Of a stretch of DNA of 64,000 nucleotides, positions 23,251-33,422 are shown piece after piece. Below the pieces are notes generated by a model. It was not told where the DNA came from, did not search any database, and saw only the letters and a program-made list of their open reading frames with translations. The DNA comes from Monodelphis domestica (Eukaryota; Chordata; Mammalia; Didelphimorphia; Didelphidae). How positions within the stretch are numbered: the stretch's first letter is position 1; every line of letters starts with the position of its first letter. A program made the position numbers and the translations under genes. The stretch spans positions 246,572,658 to 246,636,657 of the forward strand of contig NC_077234.1 in the NCBI RefSeq assembly GCF_027887165.1, read 5' to 3'.

Positions 23251-24009
23251 GGGAAGTTTTCATTTTTAATTGACATGCAACTGATAAAAAATACAATTGT
23301 CATTGGCTTTCATTTTTTTTAATGTTTTTAATAAGGAGACATTGAATATAGGTTCCTTAAAGGAAAGAACTATTTGAATTATTCACATAAAACAATCTAA
23401 CACTTAGTAGGCACTAAATACATACTTATTGAATTCAATAAAGGAATGATTTTTCCTCCCAGACATAATTTTTTACAGAGCAATAAAACCTTAAAAAGTC
23501 ACCAAAGTTATACATGACGTAATTCTAGCAAGTCTGTGGGTCCCAATTCCAAGGACTCATGATTTGTAACCAAATTTCTTTGAAAAAGTTCTCAAGTTTC
23601 ATAGGCAAAGCTATCTTTGCTGATACTCTAGAAGGAATTGGTTATTTTTAAGAGAAACATCTTCCTGGTACTTGCTATCTATTACCTAGTTTCCTATTCT
23701 CCATAGTTTATTATCTTGAAGTAAAGCATGGCTATATGGAGTTAAAGGGACAGGCAAGTTGTAATTTTTATTATTTTAAAGATATTTTGCACTACTTATA
23801 GCCCCAAAAGAGGAATGGTGTATATATAAATATGCATCTATTTATATGTATATAGAGATAGATATACAATTGATTTTGTTTTCCCTTTCTCTATTAGGTC
23901 TACAGACAATTTAAAAAAGACTCCAGTAAGAAGCAAATAGAAAACAGATAAGATTTTTGTTACAAGGAACTAAAGCAAATAAGTGATTATATATCAACTC
24001 CATTGTCAC
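23251..24009. other. no recognisable gene; short L2/MIR tail
   Basis: Near 23,400-23,445 a short plus-strand L2/MIR terminal motif is present (CACTTAGTAGGCACTAAATA). The remainder is AT-rich and unrecognised. Confidence 0.5.
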
Positions 24010-24118
24010 CATGATAATAAGAACAGTTGACATTTATATAATATTTTGAGTTTCACTTTTCACACATTTTCTTATTTGAACCTTACAACTCTGTGAGGAA
24101 GGTAGTGGGATAATAAAG
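24010..24118 (-). mobile_element. MIR/WSINE-type SINE, left part
   Basis: Reversed 3' half of a MIR-type SINE: a TTATATAATATTTTGAGTTT block, TTATTTGAACCTTACAACTC, then TGTGAGGAAGGTAGTGGGAT. The element is interrupted at about 24,118 and resumes near 24,527. Confidence 0.7.
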
Positions 24119-24526
24119 TATAGTCTAGTAGTAGTCTCTCGGTAACCGAGGATGAGGATTATCTTTGTGCATTTTCATCTATGATAGATGAGTGTGCACA
24201 AAGACACTTGTGCGTGAAGGAGATTTAAGTGGAAAAGTCGATGCACAGAGACAGTCCCACTCTCTTGGCGTTGGAAGCCTGGGTCCAGTGGCACGAAAAG
24301 TCATTACACCTGGAGATTTCCTCAGCTGCATTGGATGGCTGTGTTGTCTTTTGTGCTCCAACACGCCCTAAGCACTCCACAGTGCTTTGCTGCGTCGCCA
24401 TCTCAGCCGTTGAACCTTCTTGTTGGTTTCTTCCATCTGCTGGGTGAACAAAGACCCTCACAAGGTTTAGCAGGCCTATCAAAGCCATTGCCCAGGGTGT
24501 GGCCTCTGCCACATGCTAGCAGCTAC
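24119..24526 (-). mobile_element. unnamed dispersed repeat, copy A
   Basis: About 400 bp, related in reverse complement to copy B (35,461-35,855) and in the same sense to copy C (57,530-57,895). Shared landmarks with B, read in B's sense: a CTGTGGAGTGCTTAG block, GCCATCCA.TGCA, TGACTTTT..TGCCACTGGAC, and a CTCTTC-type segment near the 3' end. The end motif of B (GAAGGACAAACAGCAAC) resembles the AACAA-type tails of RTE-mobilised SINEs. It lies inside a MIR-type SINE. I cannot name the family. Confidence 0.7.
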
Positions 24527-24665
24527 AAGTTTATTAATATCACCATTTTACAGATATGGAAACAAGCTCAGAAAGGTGGTGATTTTCCTAAAATCACACT
24601 GCTAACTGGTGGGACTGGTTCTCAGACCAAAGTCCTCAATTCAGAAACCTCTAGAATGATATGAT
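24527..24665 (-). mobile_element. MIR/WSINE-type SINE, right part
   Basis: Continuation of the SINE at 24,010-24,118, with ATCACCATTTTACAGATATG, then GTGATTTTCCTAAAATCACA and CTGCTAACTGGTGGGACTGG. These are reversed MIR core words in the expected order. Confidence 0.7.
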
Positions 24666-24706
24666 TCTACTGTAAATTCTTTGTTTTCTTTGAAAACATA
24701 CTTTGA

Positions 24707-25172
24707 GAACTAGAAAGACTCACATGATCCAATGCAGAGTAAAATGAGCAGAACCAAGAGAACAGTATACACTGTAGAATGCTGTGGAAAGATCAAATGG
24801 GATAGACTTGGCTACTAACAGCAAGACAGAGATCTGGGACATTCTGAGGGACTTATGGAAAAGAATGCTATCCATCTCTAGAGAAAGAACTGTGGGAGCA
24901 GAAATGCAGATGCAAATATAGGATTGATCACTTGTTTCTTTGGGTATAAGTTTTGGGGGATTTGGTTTTATAAAATTGTTCACTCATAAAAAAGAATAAT
25001 ATGGAAATATGATTATGCATGTGTAAACCAGATGGAATTTCTTGTCAACTCTGGGAGGGGGAGAAGAAAGGTAGGAGACAACACAATTCACATAACTTTG
25101 GAAAACATGTGAAAATTTGTTATCAAAATAAAAGAAAGAGAAGACATAAAAAAAGAAAAAAGAAAAAGAAAA
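24707..25172 (+). mobile_element. 5'-truncated LINE 3' end with target duplications
   Basis: Marsupial L1-type 3' end: start ACTAGAAAGACTC, then CAGAACCAAGAGAACAGTAT, ATGCTATCCATCTCTAGAGA, and an A-rich tail of AAAG words (25,128-25,172). A 15-bp target duplication, GAAAACATACTTTGA at 24,692-24,706 and GAAAATATACTTTGA at 25,173-25,187, has one mismatch. The insert is 466 bp of 3' UTR with no ORF2, a typical dead-on-arrival insertion. Confidence 0.88.
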
Positions 25173-25317
25173 GAAAATATACTTTGACGGCTTGCAAACC
25201 TCTTTTAACAAGTTGGGGTGAAAACTGCCAATTAATAGCCAGTCACAAAAAAAAAAAAAGTTTTCCATATCAGTAAACATGTCCTTGGTAAAGACATATG
25301 AATATTTATAGGACTGA

Positions 25318-25364
25318 CATATATGTAGATATATATAGATATATAGATATATATAGAGAGAGAG
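25318..25364 (+). repeat. TATAGA-type microsatellite
   Basis: Imperfect ATATAGAT repeat ending in AGAGAG. Confidence 0.85.
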
Positions 25365-25414
25365 TCAAAGGGTAAAGGAAGCAATATTATAATGATCAAA
25401 TTTTGAAGACAGAA

Positions 25415-25560
25415 ATGATCTCATACTAGGATTTCATTTGACAGTCGAGGAAACTGGGGCCCAAAGAGGTTGTGAATGATCCCAGATCCCGGAGCTAGGG
25501 TGAGAATCCATTGAATGACTTTGAAATCTCACATTGATCGTTACTGCTACAGTCTTCTAT
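25415..25560 (+). mobile_element. MIR-like marsupial SINE fragment
   Basis: Contains TCATTTGACAGTCGAGGAAA, CTGGGGCCCAAAGAGGTTGT, GATCCCAGATCCCGGAGCTA and GGGTGAGAATCCATTGAATG, the core order of MIR3-like elements. Confidence 0.55.
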
Positions 25561-25589
25561 TTTTTTTTAAAATCGCTATTCCTTTAGTT

Positions 25590-26690
25590 TTTGATTGTTT
25601 TTCTTCAGCTGCCACTAAATCAAAAGGAATATTTTCATACTAAAGGAAATGAGTTTCTGCTTTAACCTCAATGTCCAGTGGAGTATCTGGGGGGGAAAGG
25701 AGGGGGGGGGACTTTATGCCTCACCTAAATAAATAAAAACAACCGTAATTCTGGGCTGGCAAATTCTCCCTGTTGGGTGTCCGGAAACCTCGGGGGATGT
25801 GGCGGTTTATGCCCGACTCAGATTTCCTCGCCCACCACCAATGATGATCTCTATTAGCTATGCAGTGAAGCACTAACCCCTCCGTCTAGGGTAAGGGCCA
25901 GAGCTGGATTTACTTTCTTTTCTTTAATCTTCCTGTTCTTAATTGCCATATTGACAAAAAAGAAATAGTTGTTTACCTTCCAAATTCTCTGGAGTGCCCA
26001 GCAAATTAATCCTTTTAAGCAGTGTTTCTTCAGCTCCAGAAACAAGTGGAATGCAAAGCAGCCAGAGGCTCCCTTAAGAGGCAGTAAACATCCGCACTGC
26101 CTGGAAATTAACCTTGACTGCTAGAACATGTCAAGCATTTGTTTTCCACCACGAAAACAGTTCCCGGGTCTGGAGGGAGGGAGGGAGGGAAGATTACAAC
26201 CTGCTCTTGTGAAAAAACAAAAGAGATTGTTTAAAGTGGGGGACTAATAGTAATGGCGAGTGTGACAGCTACGGGTATTTCTACAGCAAGAAGTCAAAAG
26301 TCAGTCAAGTCAGAGAACAGGTAAATAATCTCTTCCCCCGCTACAAACAGTTCTTGGGCAGCAACTAGGATCAGTTTTAAACTAAAATTCTTTCTCCTTC
26401 TTTTCCTCTTTCTGGGCATCTTTATCGGTTTCTCTCTGACTTTCTCTGTGTATCTTTCTGTCTCTCCTTCTCCTTTCCCTCTTCCTCTTTCCCTGTCTTC
26501 TTTCCCTCTCCCTTTCACTATCTCTCTTTTTCAGTTAGAAAAACATGGAGCCTTTTTTAAGTGAAAGTGAATAAGAAACCTAATTTGTAGGGTTTTGTAA
26601 CCGCGTGCTCTACTTTCTAGGCTATGATATAAACTGCCAACAAAAGAATGCATACAATAATACATTTGGTATTTAACGCCAACTTTTTTG
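25590..26690. other. single-copy stretch retaining CpG
   Basis: No repeat family is recognised. Between about 25,730 and 26,270 the sequence keeps more CpG than the rest of the window (for example near 25,782-25,832) and has mixed composition, which could fit a conserved noncoding element. A pyrimidine-rich tract runs from about 26,386 to 26,535. The minus-strand frame there (26,294-26,518) is Arg/Lys/Glu-rich only because of that tract. Confidence 0.4.
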
Positions 26691-26696
26691 TGTGTA

Positions 26697-29600
26697 TTAA
26701 ATTTTATTTTATTTTTCCTCAATTATATCTCTGCATCAGCCCATGAAGGTCTTTCCAGCTCTCTCTGAAATCATTCTATTCATCATTCTTTATAGCACAA
26801 TTTGTTCAGCCATTCCCCAATTGGTGGACATCCCCTCCATTTCCAATTCTTTGCCACCACAAAAAAAAGCAGCTATAAATACTTTTGTCCTTATAGGCCC
26901 TTCCTTCTTTTTTAAATCTCTTTGCAATACAAACCTAGTAAAAAATGGTATTACTGGATCAAAGGGTATGTATTGTCTAACAGCACTTTGGGCAAAAGTA
27001 CAAATGGCTCTTCTGAATAACTGAGTCAGTTCACAACTCCCCCAAGAATGCATTTGGGTCCCAGCTTTCCAATATACCCTCCAAGTTTTGTAATTTTCCT
27101 TTTCTGTCATAAAAGCCAACCTAATAGATATAGTGGGGTGGTACCTCAGAGGTGTTTTAATTTGCATTTCTCTTATTAATAATGAGTTAGATAATTTTTG
27201 CATGACTATAGAGAGTTTTAATTACTTTGTTTAAGAACTGTCTGTTCATAACCTTTGACAATTTATTAATTGAAGAATGACTTGTATTCTTATATAATCC
27301 ACTCATATTTCTATTTATTTGATAAATGAGTTCTTTATTAAAGACTTGTAAAAATTTTTTTTGCTACATTATGATTATTATGCATATTTACCATTGTATT
27401 TACTCCTATTTAGTTTCTGACCTCCATTACCCCTGTCTCTTTTCTACCAACCCCCTTTTCTAATCCTCTTTCCTTCCTACTTTCCTATAGGTTAAGAGAA
27501 CTTTCTATACCTACCTGATAGTAATTCTTAGGAAAATTAGATTCACATGTTCTCTTCCTTATCTTCCCCTCCACTCTAAACACTCTTTCACACCTCTTTT
27601 AGGTGCAATAATTTGCCCCATTCTGTTTTCCCCTTCCCCCTCCCCTCAATGCATTGTTCTTCCCCGTGCCTCAATTTTATTTTATTTGTTATATCATCCC
27701 ATCACATCCAACTCACACCCTCACCTTCTGTCTAGGTATACTTCTCACTGTCCTAATAATGACAAAGTTCTTTGGCATTACAAGAATCATCTCCCCATGT
27801 AAGAATGTACATAGTCTAATTTTATTGAATGTCTTTTGATTCTCTTTCCTGTTTCCCTTTCTTTGATTCTCTTGAGTCTTGTATTAGAGAATCAAATTTT
27901 CCATTTAGCTCTCGCCTTTTCATTAGGAATGTTTCTAAGTTAAATCACTGAATATTTTTTCCCTCTGAAAGATTATGCTCAGTTTCTTTGGGTAAGTGAT
28001 TTTTGGTTGAAGTCCTACCTCCTTTGCTTTCTGGAATATCATATTCCAGGACCTCTGACTCTTTAATGTAGAACCTACTAAGTCTTGTGTTATTCTGACT
28101 ATGATTCCAAGATACTTGAATTCTTTATCTTTCACTGCTTGAAATATTTTCTCCTTGACCTGGGAATTTTGGAATTTAGCTATAATATTCCTGGTAGTTA
28201 TCCTTTTGGGATCCTTTTCAGGAGGCAATGGGTGGATTCTTTCCATTTCTATTTTGTCCTTTAGTTCTAGAATCTCAGGATAGTTTTCCTTAATGATTTC
28301 TTGAAAGATAATGTGTAAGCTCTTTTTTATCATGGCTTTCAGGTAATCCAACAATTCTTAAATTATCTCTCTCAAATTGATTTTCCAGGTCAGTTGTGTT
28401 TTCAGTAAGATATTTCACTTTTTTCCTATTTTTTCAATTTTTTAATTATTTCTTGATGTCTCTGGAGTACTTGCCCAATTCCAATTTTCAAGTCATGATT
28501 CTTCAGTGACCTTTTGTACCTCCTTTTCAATTTGGCTAATTCTACTTTGTAAAGAGTTCTTTTTTGCAGTGGATTTTTGTACATCTTTTTCCAAAAGTTT
28601 CTTTCAAGAAGTTTCTCTCATCAGAGCATTTTTGCATATCTTTTACCATTTGGCTAACTCTGCTTTTTGAGAAGTTCTTCTCTTCTTTGGATTTTTGTGC
28701 CTCTTTTACCAATTGGCCTATTCTATTTTTTAAGACACTAATTTCTTCAGTATTTTTGGTGCTTCCTTTACCAAGCTGTTGACTCTTTTTTAATGATTTT
28801 CCTCTATCTCTGTTTCTTTTCCCATTTTTCTTCAACTCTCTATTATTTGATTTTTTAAATGCTTTTTGAAATCCTCCACTAATTCTTTTGGGGCTTGAGA
28901 GCAATTCCAACTTTTCTCAGAGCAGTTTTGACTTTGTCAGTTATTTTTCTGAGTTTGAGTCTACCTTGTCACCAAAATAAATTTCTCAATTGAACTTCTT
29001 TTTTATTGTTTGCTCATTTCCCTGCCTTTTTTCTTTTCTTTCACCTTCAAAAAATTGTTGAAGTTGGGCTGACTGTAATGACAGGAACACTGTTCCAAGC
29101 TTCAGGTTCTTTGTGCAGCTATCTTCAGAGGTGGCACTGGTGATCTATCTGCTTTTAGTTCTTCCAAGGTGATAAGATATAAGGAGAGATGTGCTTAATA
29201 CTCTCCTTGTCTGTGCTCTGGTCTGTGAGTAACCCCAAGCATTCTTTTACCCTTTGGAACCATGTCCAGAGTCCCCTGCTCTCCTGTGGCTACAAGTGCT
29301 GGTGTATGCTGGTGTTCCTCCTCACCCTGCAACTTCATCCCAGGGCTGCAACCTGGTTCTGGATATGGGCAATGCAACAAGAGTCTTGAACCCAGATTCA
29401 GCAAAGAGATCCCTATCATCTCCTTCTGAGAAGTTCTTTTACCACTCTTATCACCTGTGGCTGAAAGCTCCCAAAGCTTTGGTTTCTCCTTAAGTTGTGC
29501 CCAAGGCTTGTTGCCTTGGTGTGGCCTCTCCTGATGTACTTTACTCCACCTCCACCTTGGTGCAGTAGATCCTCATGCCAGCTTCCTAAGTTGCTTTGAG

Positions 29601-29742
29601 CAGAAAAATTATTTCACCATGTCTTTTGGGGAGTTATGCTACTCCAGAATTAGTTTTAAGGTGTCATGTCATGAATTTTTGGTAGGTAATTTGGTATAAA
29701 AATGGGTCTCTGGACCTTTTATACCATCTTAGCTATGCTCCC
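26697..29742 (-). mobile_element. HAL1 (half-L1) LINE, near full length
   Basis: About 3.05 kb, minus strand. The right end (about 29,742) looks like an L1-type leader start (GGGAGCATAGCTAAGATGG on the minus strand). Inward come a GC-richer leader (29,000-29,740), an ORF1 remnant (28,910 to 27,935), a long 3' UTR with a polypurine tract on the element strand (about 27,420-27,650), and an L1-like 3' end (26,720-27,350, for example GTTCAGCCATTCCCCAATTG on plus). The A-rich tail, seen as ATTTTATTTTATTTTTCC on plus, is at 26,701-26,718. No ORF2 lies between ORF1 and the 3' end. That is the defining layout of HAL1 elements known in opossum and other mammals, which relied on L1 in trans. The alternative is an ordinary L1 with ORF2 deleted. 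Confidence 0.82.
27935..28910 (-). pseudogene. HAL1/L1 ORF1 pseudogene
   Basis: ORF1p of L1-type elements is a trimeric RNA chaperone with a coiled coil, an RRM and a C-terminal domain. Here the 122-residue piece at 28,910-28,542 is Lys/Glu/Ser-rich with repeating segments such as VSQMVKDMQKCSDERNFLKE and is the coiled-coil part. A second piece of 139 residues (28,354-27,935) carries RRM-like NIIAKFQNSQVKEKIFQAVK followed by the C-terminal signature EVGLQPKITYPKKLSIIFQ, close to the L1 consensus LQPRISYPAKLSF. The two lie in different frames with a gap of about 190 bp, so the gene is frameshifted and dead. No ORF2 follows. Confidence 0.85.
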
Positions 29743-29756
29743 TAAGATGCCAGCTA

Positions 29757-30078
29757 TTTTTTTTAATCCCTTACCTTCCATCTTAGAATCAATACTTTGA
29801 ACTACTCTGAAAACAGAAGTGGGGAAGAGATTGATGGGATATAAGGGAAGAGTTCATCCTAGTCTATCTAGTTGCTTTCTCTTTAACCTAGTTTTTCCTT
29901 GAAAAATTGGGGCTATTGTATTGGTTCTAAGGCAAAAGATTGGTAAGTTCTAGGCAATGGGATTTAGTAAATTACCCAGTATCACATGACTAGGAAATGT
30001 CTTAGGTCAAATTTGAACAGAGGACTTCCCATCTCTAGGTCTTGCTTCCAATCCATTGAGCCAACTAGCTGCCCCCTT
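29757..30078 (-). mobile_element. SINE1 interrupted by a ~105-bp insert
   Basis: The reversed SINE1 3' end is at 29,757-29,800 (CCTTACCTTCCATCTTAGAA). The body resumes near 29,905 (TTGTATTGGTTCTAAGGCAA) and ends at 30,078 with CCAACTAGCTGCCCCC. The interval of about 105 bp between them is not SINE1 and I cannot assign it. The SINE abuts the 5' end of the HAL1. Confidence 0.82.
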
Positions 30079-30524
30079 AATTCCCGTTTTAAAAAAAATG
30101 AAATCTATAATGTTATTTGCATTTGTATCAAAGCTAACTAGAGTTGTATCCAGAGCATCAAATTTATAGGGCACTAAGAACACCGATGGTTCACAGCCTA
30201 GAAACAAATAGTCTGCATTTTTCAAGAAAAACTAGTTTAAAGAGAAAGCAACTAGATAGATTGAGCTCTTCCCTTATCTCCCACCACCTCTCCCCCACTT
30301 CTATTTTCAGAGTAGTTCATCATGCCACTTCTTGCAAGCATCGTTTGTGTTATTTGAGCCTAATGCAAAAATTACTTATTGTAGCTCCTATTTATATAGC
30401 TAGTATATTCACACTTACTATATTACTTTGAGTTGTACTTACATCTCAAGGCACAAACTACCAACCTACCAGTCACTCATAAAAAATAAACATGGTCTAA
30501 CATGGTCCTTAATTCTTTATAACA
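30079..30524. other. no recognisable gene or element
   Basis: Unremarkable sequence. A 95-residue plus-strand frame at 30,144-30,431 shows no motif. Confidence 0.5.
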
Positions 30525-30625
30525 AGCCACATTTGCATAGCATTTTAAGATTTACAAAATATTTTCTTCACAACATTCCTTTCAGATATTACATATATTT
30601 ATTATAATGAGTTTAATAAAGTTAG
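30525..30625 (-). mobile_element. MIR/WSINE-type SINE fragment
   Basis: Short piece with CATTTGCATAGCATTTTAAG, TTTACAAAATATTTTCTTCA and CAACATTCCTTTCAGATATT, the reversed 3' part of the MIR/WSINE type. Confidence 0.5.
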
Positions 30626-30799
30626 TTGTTTCTGTGTCATTTTTGTTTAATTTTATCTAATTTTCTCACCTCAACCTAAGCTGAGATTCTATTTGCCAAT
30701 CTCTTTTCCCTTTTTCTCTCTAAAAATACACATTTGAAAACAACATCTGATAGCATATGTTCACTTTGAGTCTAAGAGTTTCATTTAGTCCATGAGGAT

Positions 30800-30907
30800 C
30801 ATATGATAGAATAGCACAGGACCACAACACCAGCCCTAAAAGTGATCTTGGAACATCAGTTTCTACCTGCCATTTTGCAAATAAAGAAACAAAGTTAAAG
30901 CTCCTAA
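30800..30907 (+). mobile_element. MIR-like marsupial SINE, left part
   Basis: Starts with ATGATAGAATAGCACAGGAC and has CTACCTGCCATTTTGCAAAT, MIR3-like order. It is interrupted after AGCTCCTAA (30,899-30,907) by a younger SINE and continues at 31,052. Confidence 0.6.
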
Positions 30908-31051
30908 ATGGGACAGCTAGGTGGCAGAAAGCCAGCCTAGAGTCAGGAAGTTCTCAGTTCAAATAGCATCTCCAACACTTCCCAGCTGTGTGACCCTAGA
31001 CAAGGCACTTAACCCAATTGCCTATGTTGAAAGAGAGAGAGAGAGAGAGAG
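30908..31051 (+). mobile_element. tRNA-derived SINE with GA tail and 9-bp target duplication
   Basis: Plus-strand SINE with GGGACAGCTAGGTGGCAGAA at its start, a B-box-like CAGTTCAAAT near 30,956, and the core CCAGCTGTGTGACCCTAGAC. It ends after ACCCAATTGCCTATGTTG in a GA repeat (31,029-31,051). AGCTCCTAA occurs at 30,899-30,907 and 31,052-31,060 as the target duplication. It lacks the long SINE1 3' part, so it is either a shorter subfamily or a MAR1-like head. Confidence 0.9.
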
Positions 31052-31140
31052 AGCTCCTAAGAAACACAACTACAACTAAATAGTTTTGGGGTGGAATTTG
31101 AACACAACTGTTTCTGACTCTAAATTTAGTACTAAGATTT
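31052..31140 (+). mobile_element. MIR-like marsupial SINE, right part
   Basis: Continues the element of 30,800-30,907: GGTGGAATTTGAACACAACT and CTGACTCTAAATTTAGTACT match the expected downstream order of MIR3-like copies. Confidence 0.55.
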
Positions 31141-31576
31141 TCTTTTAAAGTCTTATGACAAAATTAGGAACAGAAAATGAAATAAAATTGATTTTTTAAA
31201 AAATTATGTCTATGAAGAGACCTTGAGTCCAAGTCATGTATATTCTTGGATATTGTTGTAAAGGATTAGCAATATTAAGAGAATTTTTATAAGTCACATA
31301 CCCTTCCTTCTAACCTGGATTTTCAAGAAATAAAATTCTTTTAAAAATATTTACTCTTATTTAGAAAAATTTAATAGTACCTAAAAGTAGAGAGAGCAAT
31401 GCATTTCACTGGAAATGAAATTGACCTGTTCAGTCCAGAGGTATCCAAGCCTTTCTGTAGCAATGATAATCTTTCACGTTTTTCTTTCTATTTAAATACA
31501 TCCTTTTTCAATATTTTTAGGGATTATCTGTTCCATTAATATGGACCTCAACACCTCTATGCCTTAGTAATCTATA
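31141..31576. other. no recognisable gene or element
   Basis: AT-rich and single-copy in appearance. It directly precedes the second solo LTR. Confidence 0.5.
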
Positions 31577-32509
31577 TGGGTGAAAATTAATGGTTAGACA
31601 ATAATTTTATGAAATTATGTAGTTGTCAATATCTATTATATCTTGATTCAGAAATTTATTTACAATATTTATAAATAGAGAGGAAACAATAAAGAAGAGA
31701 AATATGAGGCTGTTAGAGAAGTTATCTATCCTATCAACCTAAATGTTTACTCCAGGTCTGCTTAATCCAGGCAGAGATTAATTATCTCTCAACCAGGAAG
31801 GCTGGTGGTGAGTAACCATGAGGCCTCCTCCAAGATGGAAGCTAGTCTCTTAGGAAACTAGGAAAGGAGTCAGCCTTTCACTCACCCAACGAAGTAGTCC
31901 AAGAGTCAGAATCTAAATTAAAGCTGAGCTCCAAATCCATGAAACAAACCGTAGTCTCCATCAAAGCTCCCTCAAAGACTCTCCCCAGTTTGAAGACTAT
32001 CTCCAGAAGACAATCTCTTCAGACTCTCTTTTCAAAGACCACCTGGCCTGAAGGAGTTTGGGGCTTGCTTTTATGGTGACTTCTTGTCCCTTCCCCTCTT
32101 CACAGGGGCCGATCACAGTTTCCAAATTGTCTAGCACTGCCCAGGGGCAGTGTCTGTGGGATCAACTTCTCACCTTCTGAAGGTCAATTTCTCATCAGAA
32201 AGGTTCAGAGTTTCCTGATTGAACAGTTTTTAAGGGTGTGAACTCTTGTGTGAACTCTTAAAAGAATTTATAAGTCTCTGAATGATTGAGTTTAAAAAAA
32301 GGGTGGAGCTCTCCAAGCATCTTACTGGCTTCTCACCTAGCATTTAAGTAAGGTGTTCAATCTTTTCTTGATTCAATCTAAAAGGTAGACAAAGGAGAGT
32401 TCATCCTGTCTAATGAGGTACTAAGTAGGGGTACTTAATTTAATGTTAACCAAAGTGTCAACTCCAACTAGGAATAGACAAAAAGAACAAAGCATTCCCT
32501 TTCTCCACA
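31577..32509 (-). mobile_element. solo LTR, copy 2 (same family as 21,998)
   Basis: About 933 bp. It matches the LTR at 21,998-22,819 along most of its length (for example GAAGGCTGGTGGTGAGTAAC, AGACAATCTCTTCAGACTCT and TGGTGACTTCTTGTCCCTTC), with TG...CA ends at the corresponding places. It is longer because of extra sequence in several intervals (for example near 31,745 and 32,240-32,300). The minus-strand TATA-like region is near 32,065-32,080. No clear target duplication was found. No internal retroviral genes adjoin it. Confidence 0.85.
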
Positions 32510-33194
32510 GACAATTTTCCTGATTGTTGGGGGGGGGGGGGAAGGAGGAAATCCTCACCTTTCAGTCAGTCATCTGAATGTAAGCATCTCTTAACTTAGC
32601 TAGATTGATCCTCAGACAAGAGATACCAAACCTTTATTGAACTCCTTAACTCAAAACATTTCCAGTTTGATAGAATGTTATTTCTTCAAGCTTACTGCAA
32701 AAACTGGGCAATATTTTTTAAATAATTTTGAACTTTAGGCCTGAAATTGGTCATGAAAACTTAGACAACCAGCAAGTCACAGCCACCCAATAAGGGAGCT
32801 CTCTTTTATGTTTGAGCCTGTGATCACAAACTTCAGATATTCCTTATCCTAACAGTTAAAGGAAAATAAAACACTGAACCTTAATCCTGTACTCACCGGA
32901 GAACTAGATGATTTATTTAGACCTCATTATAGGGCAAGTTTTCAAAACTGAAACAAGTTACTATGAAAGCAGATTATTGAGTCTTCTACCTACTTGTATT
33001 TCTTTGAGTCATAAAATATTGCTGATGCAATATCTTATTGGATAATGCATTAGAACCTAAACTAGTTGATCTGTTTTTTTTTTCTCCCCTAAATGAGAAA
33101 TGAGACAATCTGGGAAATTTTAAAACCTCATGTATACACACACACGTAACAGAAAGGAGTTGCAAGAACTTTTCATCACTTATTTCAATAGCAG
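32510..33194. other. no recognisable gene; poly-G run
   Basis: A run of 13 G lies at 32,529-32,541. Otherwise no named family. A 102-residue minus-strand frame at 32,986-33,294 overlaps the next SINE and shows no motif. Confidence 0.5.
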
Positions 33195-33422
33195 TAATGC
33201 CTAGAAGTGCTTTAAGGTTTGGGAAAAGCCTTTTAGAAATATTATATAATTTATTCTCACAATTGTAGAAGGTAAGTACTATTATTATCTCCATTTTATA
33301 GATGAGGAAACTGAGACAACTATTAAGTGATTTGCATCAAGTGTCCCAAAACAAGTATCTGGATTTGAACTCAGATCTTCCTGACTTAAAATCTAGTGCT
33401 CTATCCATCATGTTCTCTAGAG
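33195..33422 (-). mobile_element. MIR/WSINE-type SINE
   Basis: Well-ordered reversed element: GAAGTGCTTTAAGGTTTGGG, then ATTATTATCTCCATTTTATA, GATGAGGAAACTGAGACAAC, the reversed B box at about 33,364 (GGATTTGAACTCAG), and the end near AGTGCTCTATCC. Confidence 0.82.

Noticed and set aside
26294-26518. Arg/Lys/Glu-rich minus-strand frame resembling a nuclear basic protein.
   Set aside because: Caused by the pyrimidine tract at 26,386-26,535.
21998-32509. A complete provirus bounded by two LTRs of one family.
   Set aside because: The interval contains LINE, HAL1 and SINE DNA instead of retroviral genes, and the LTRs differ in length and edges.
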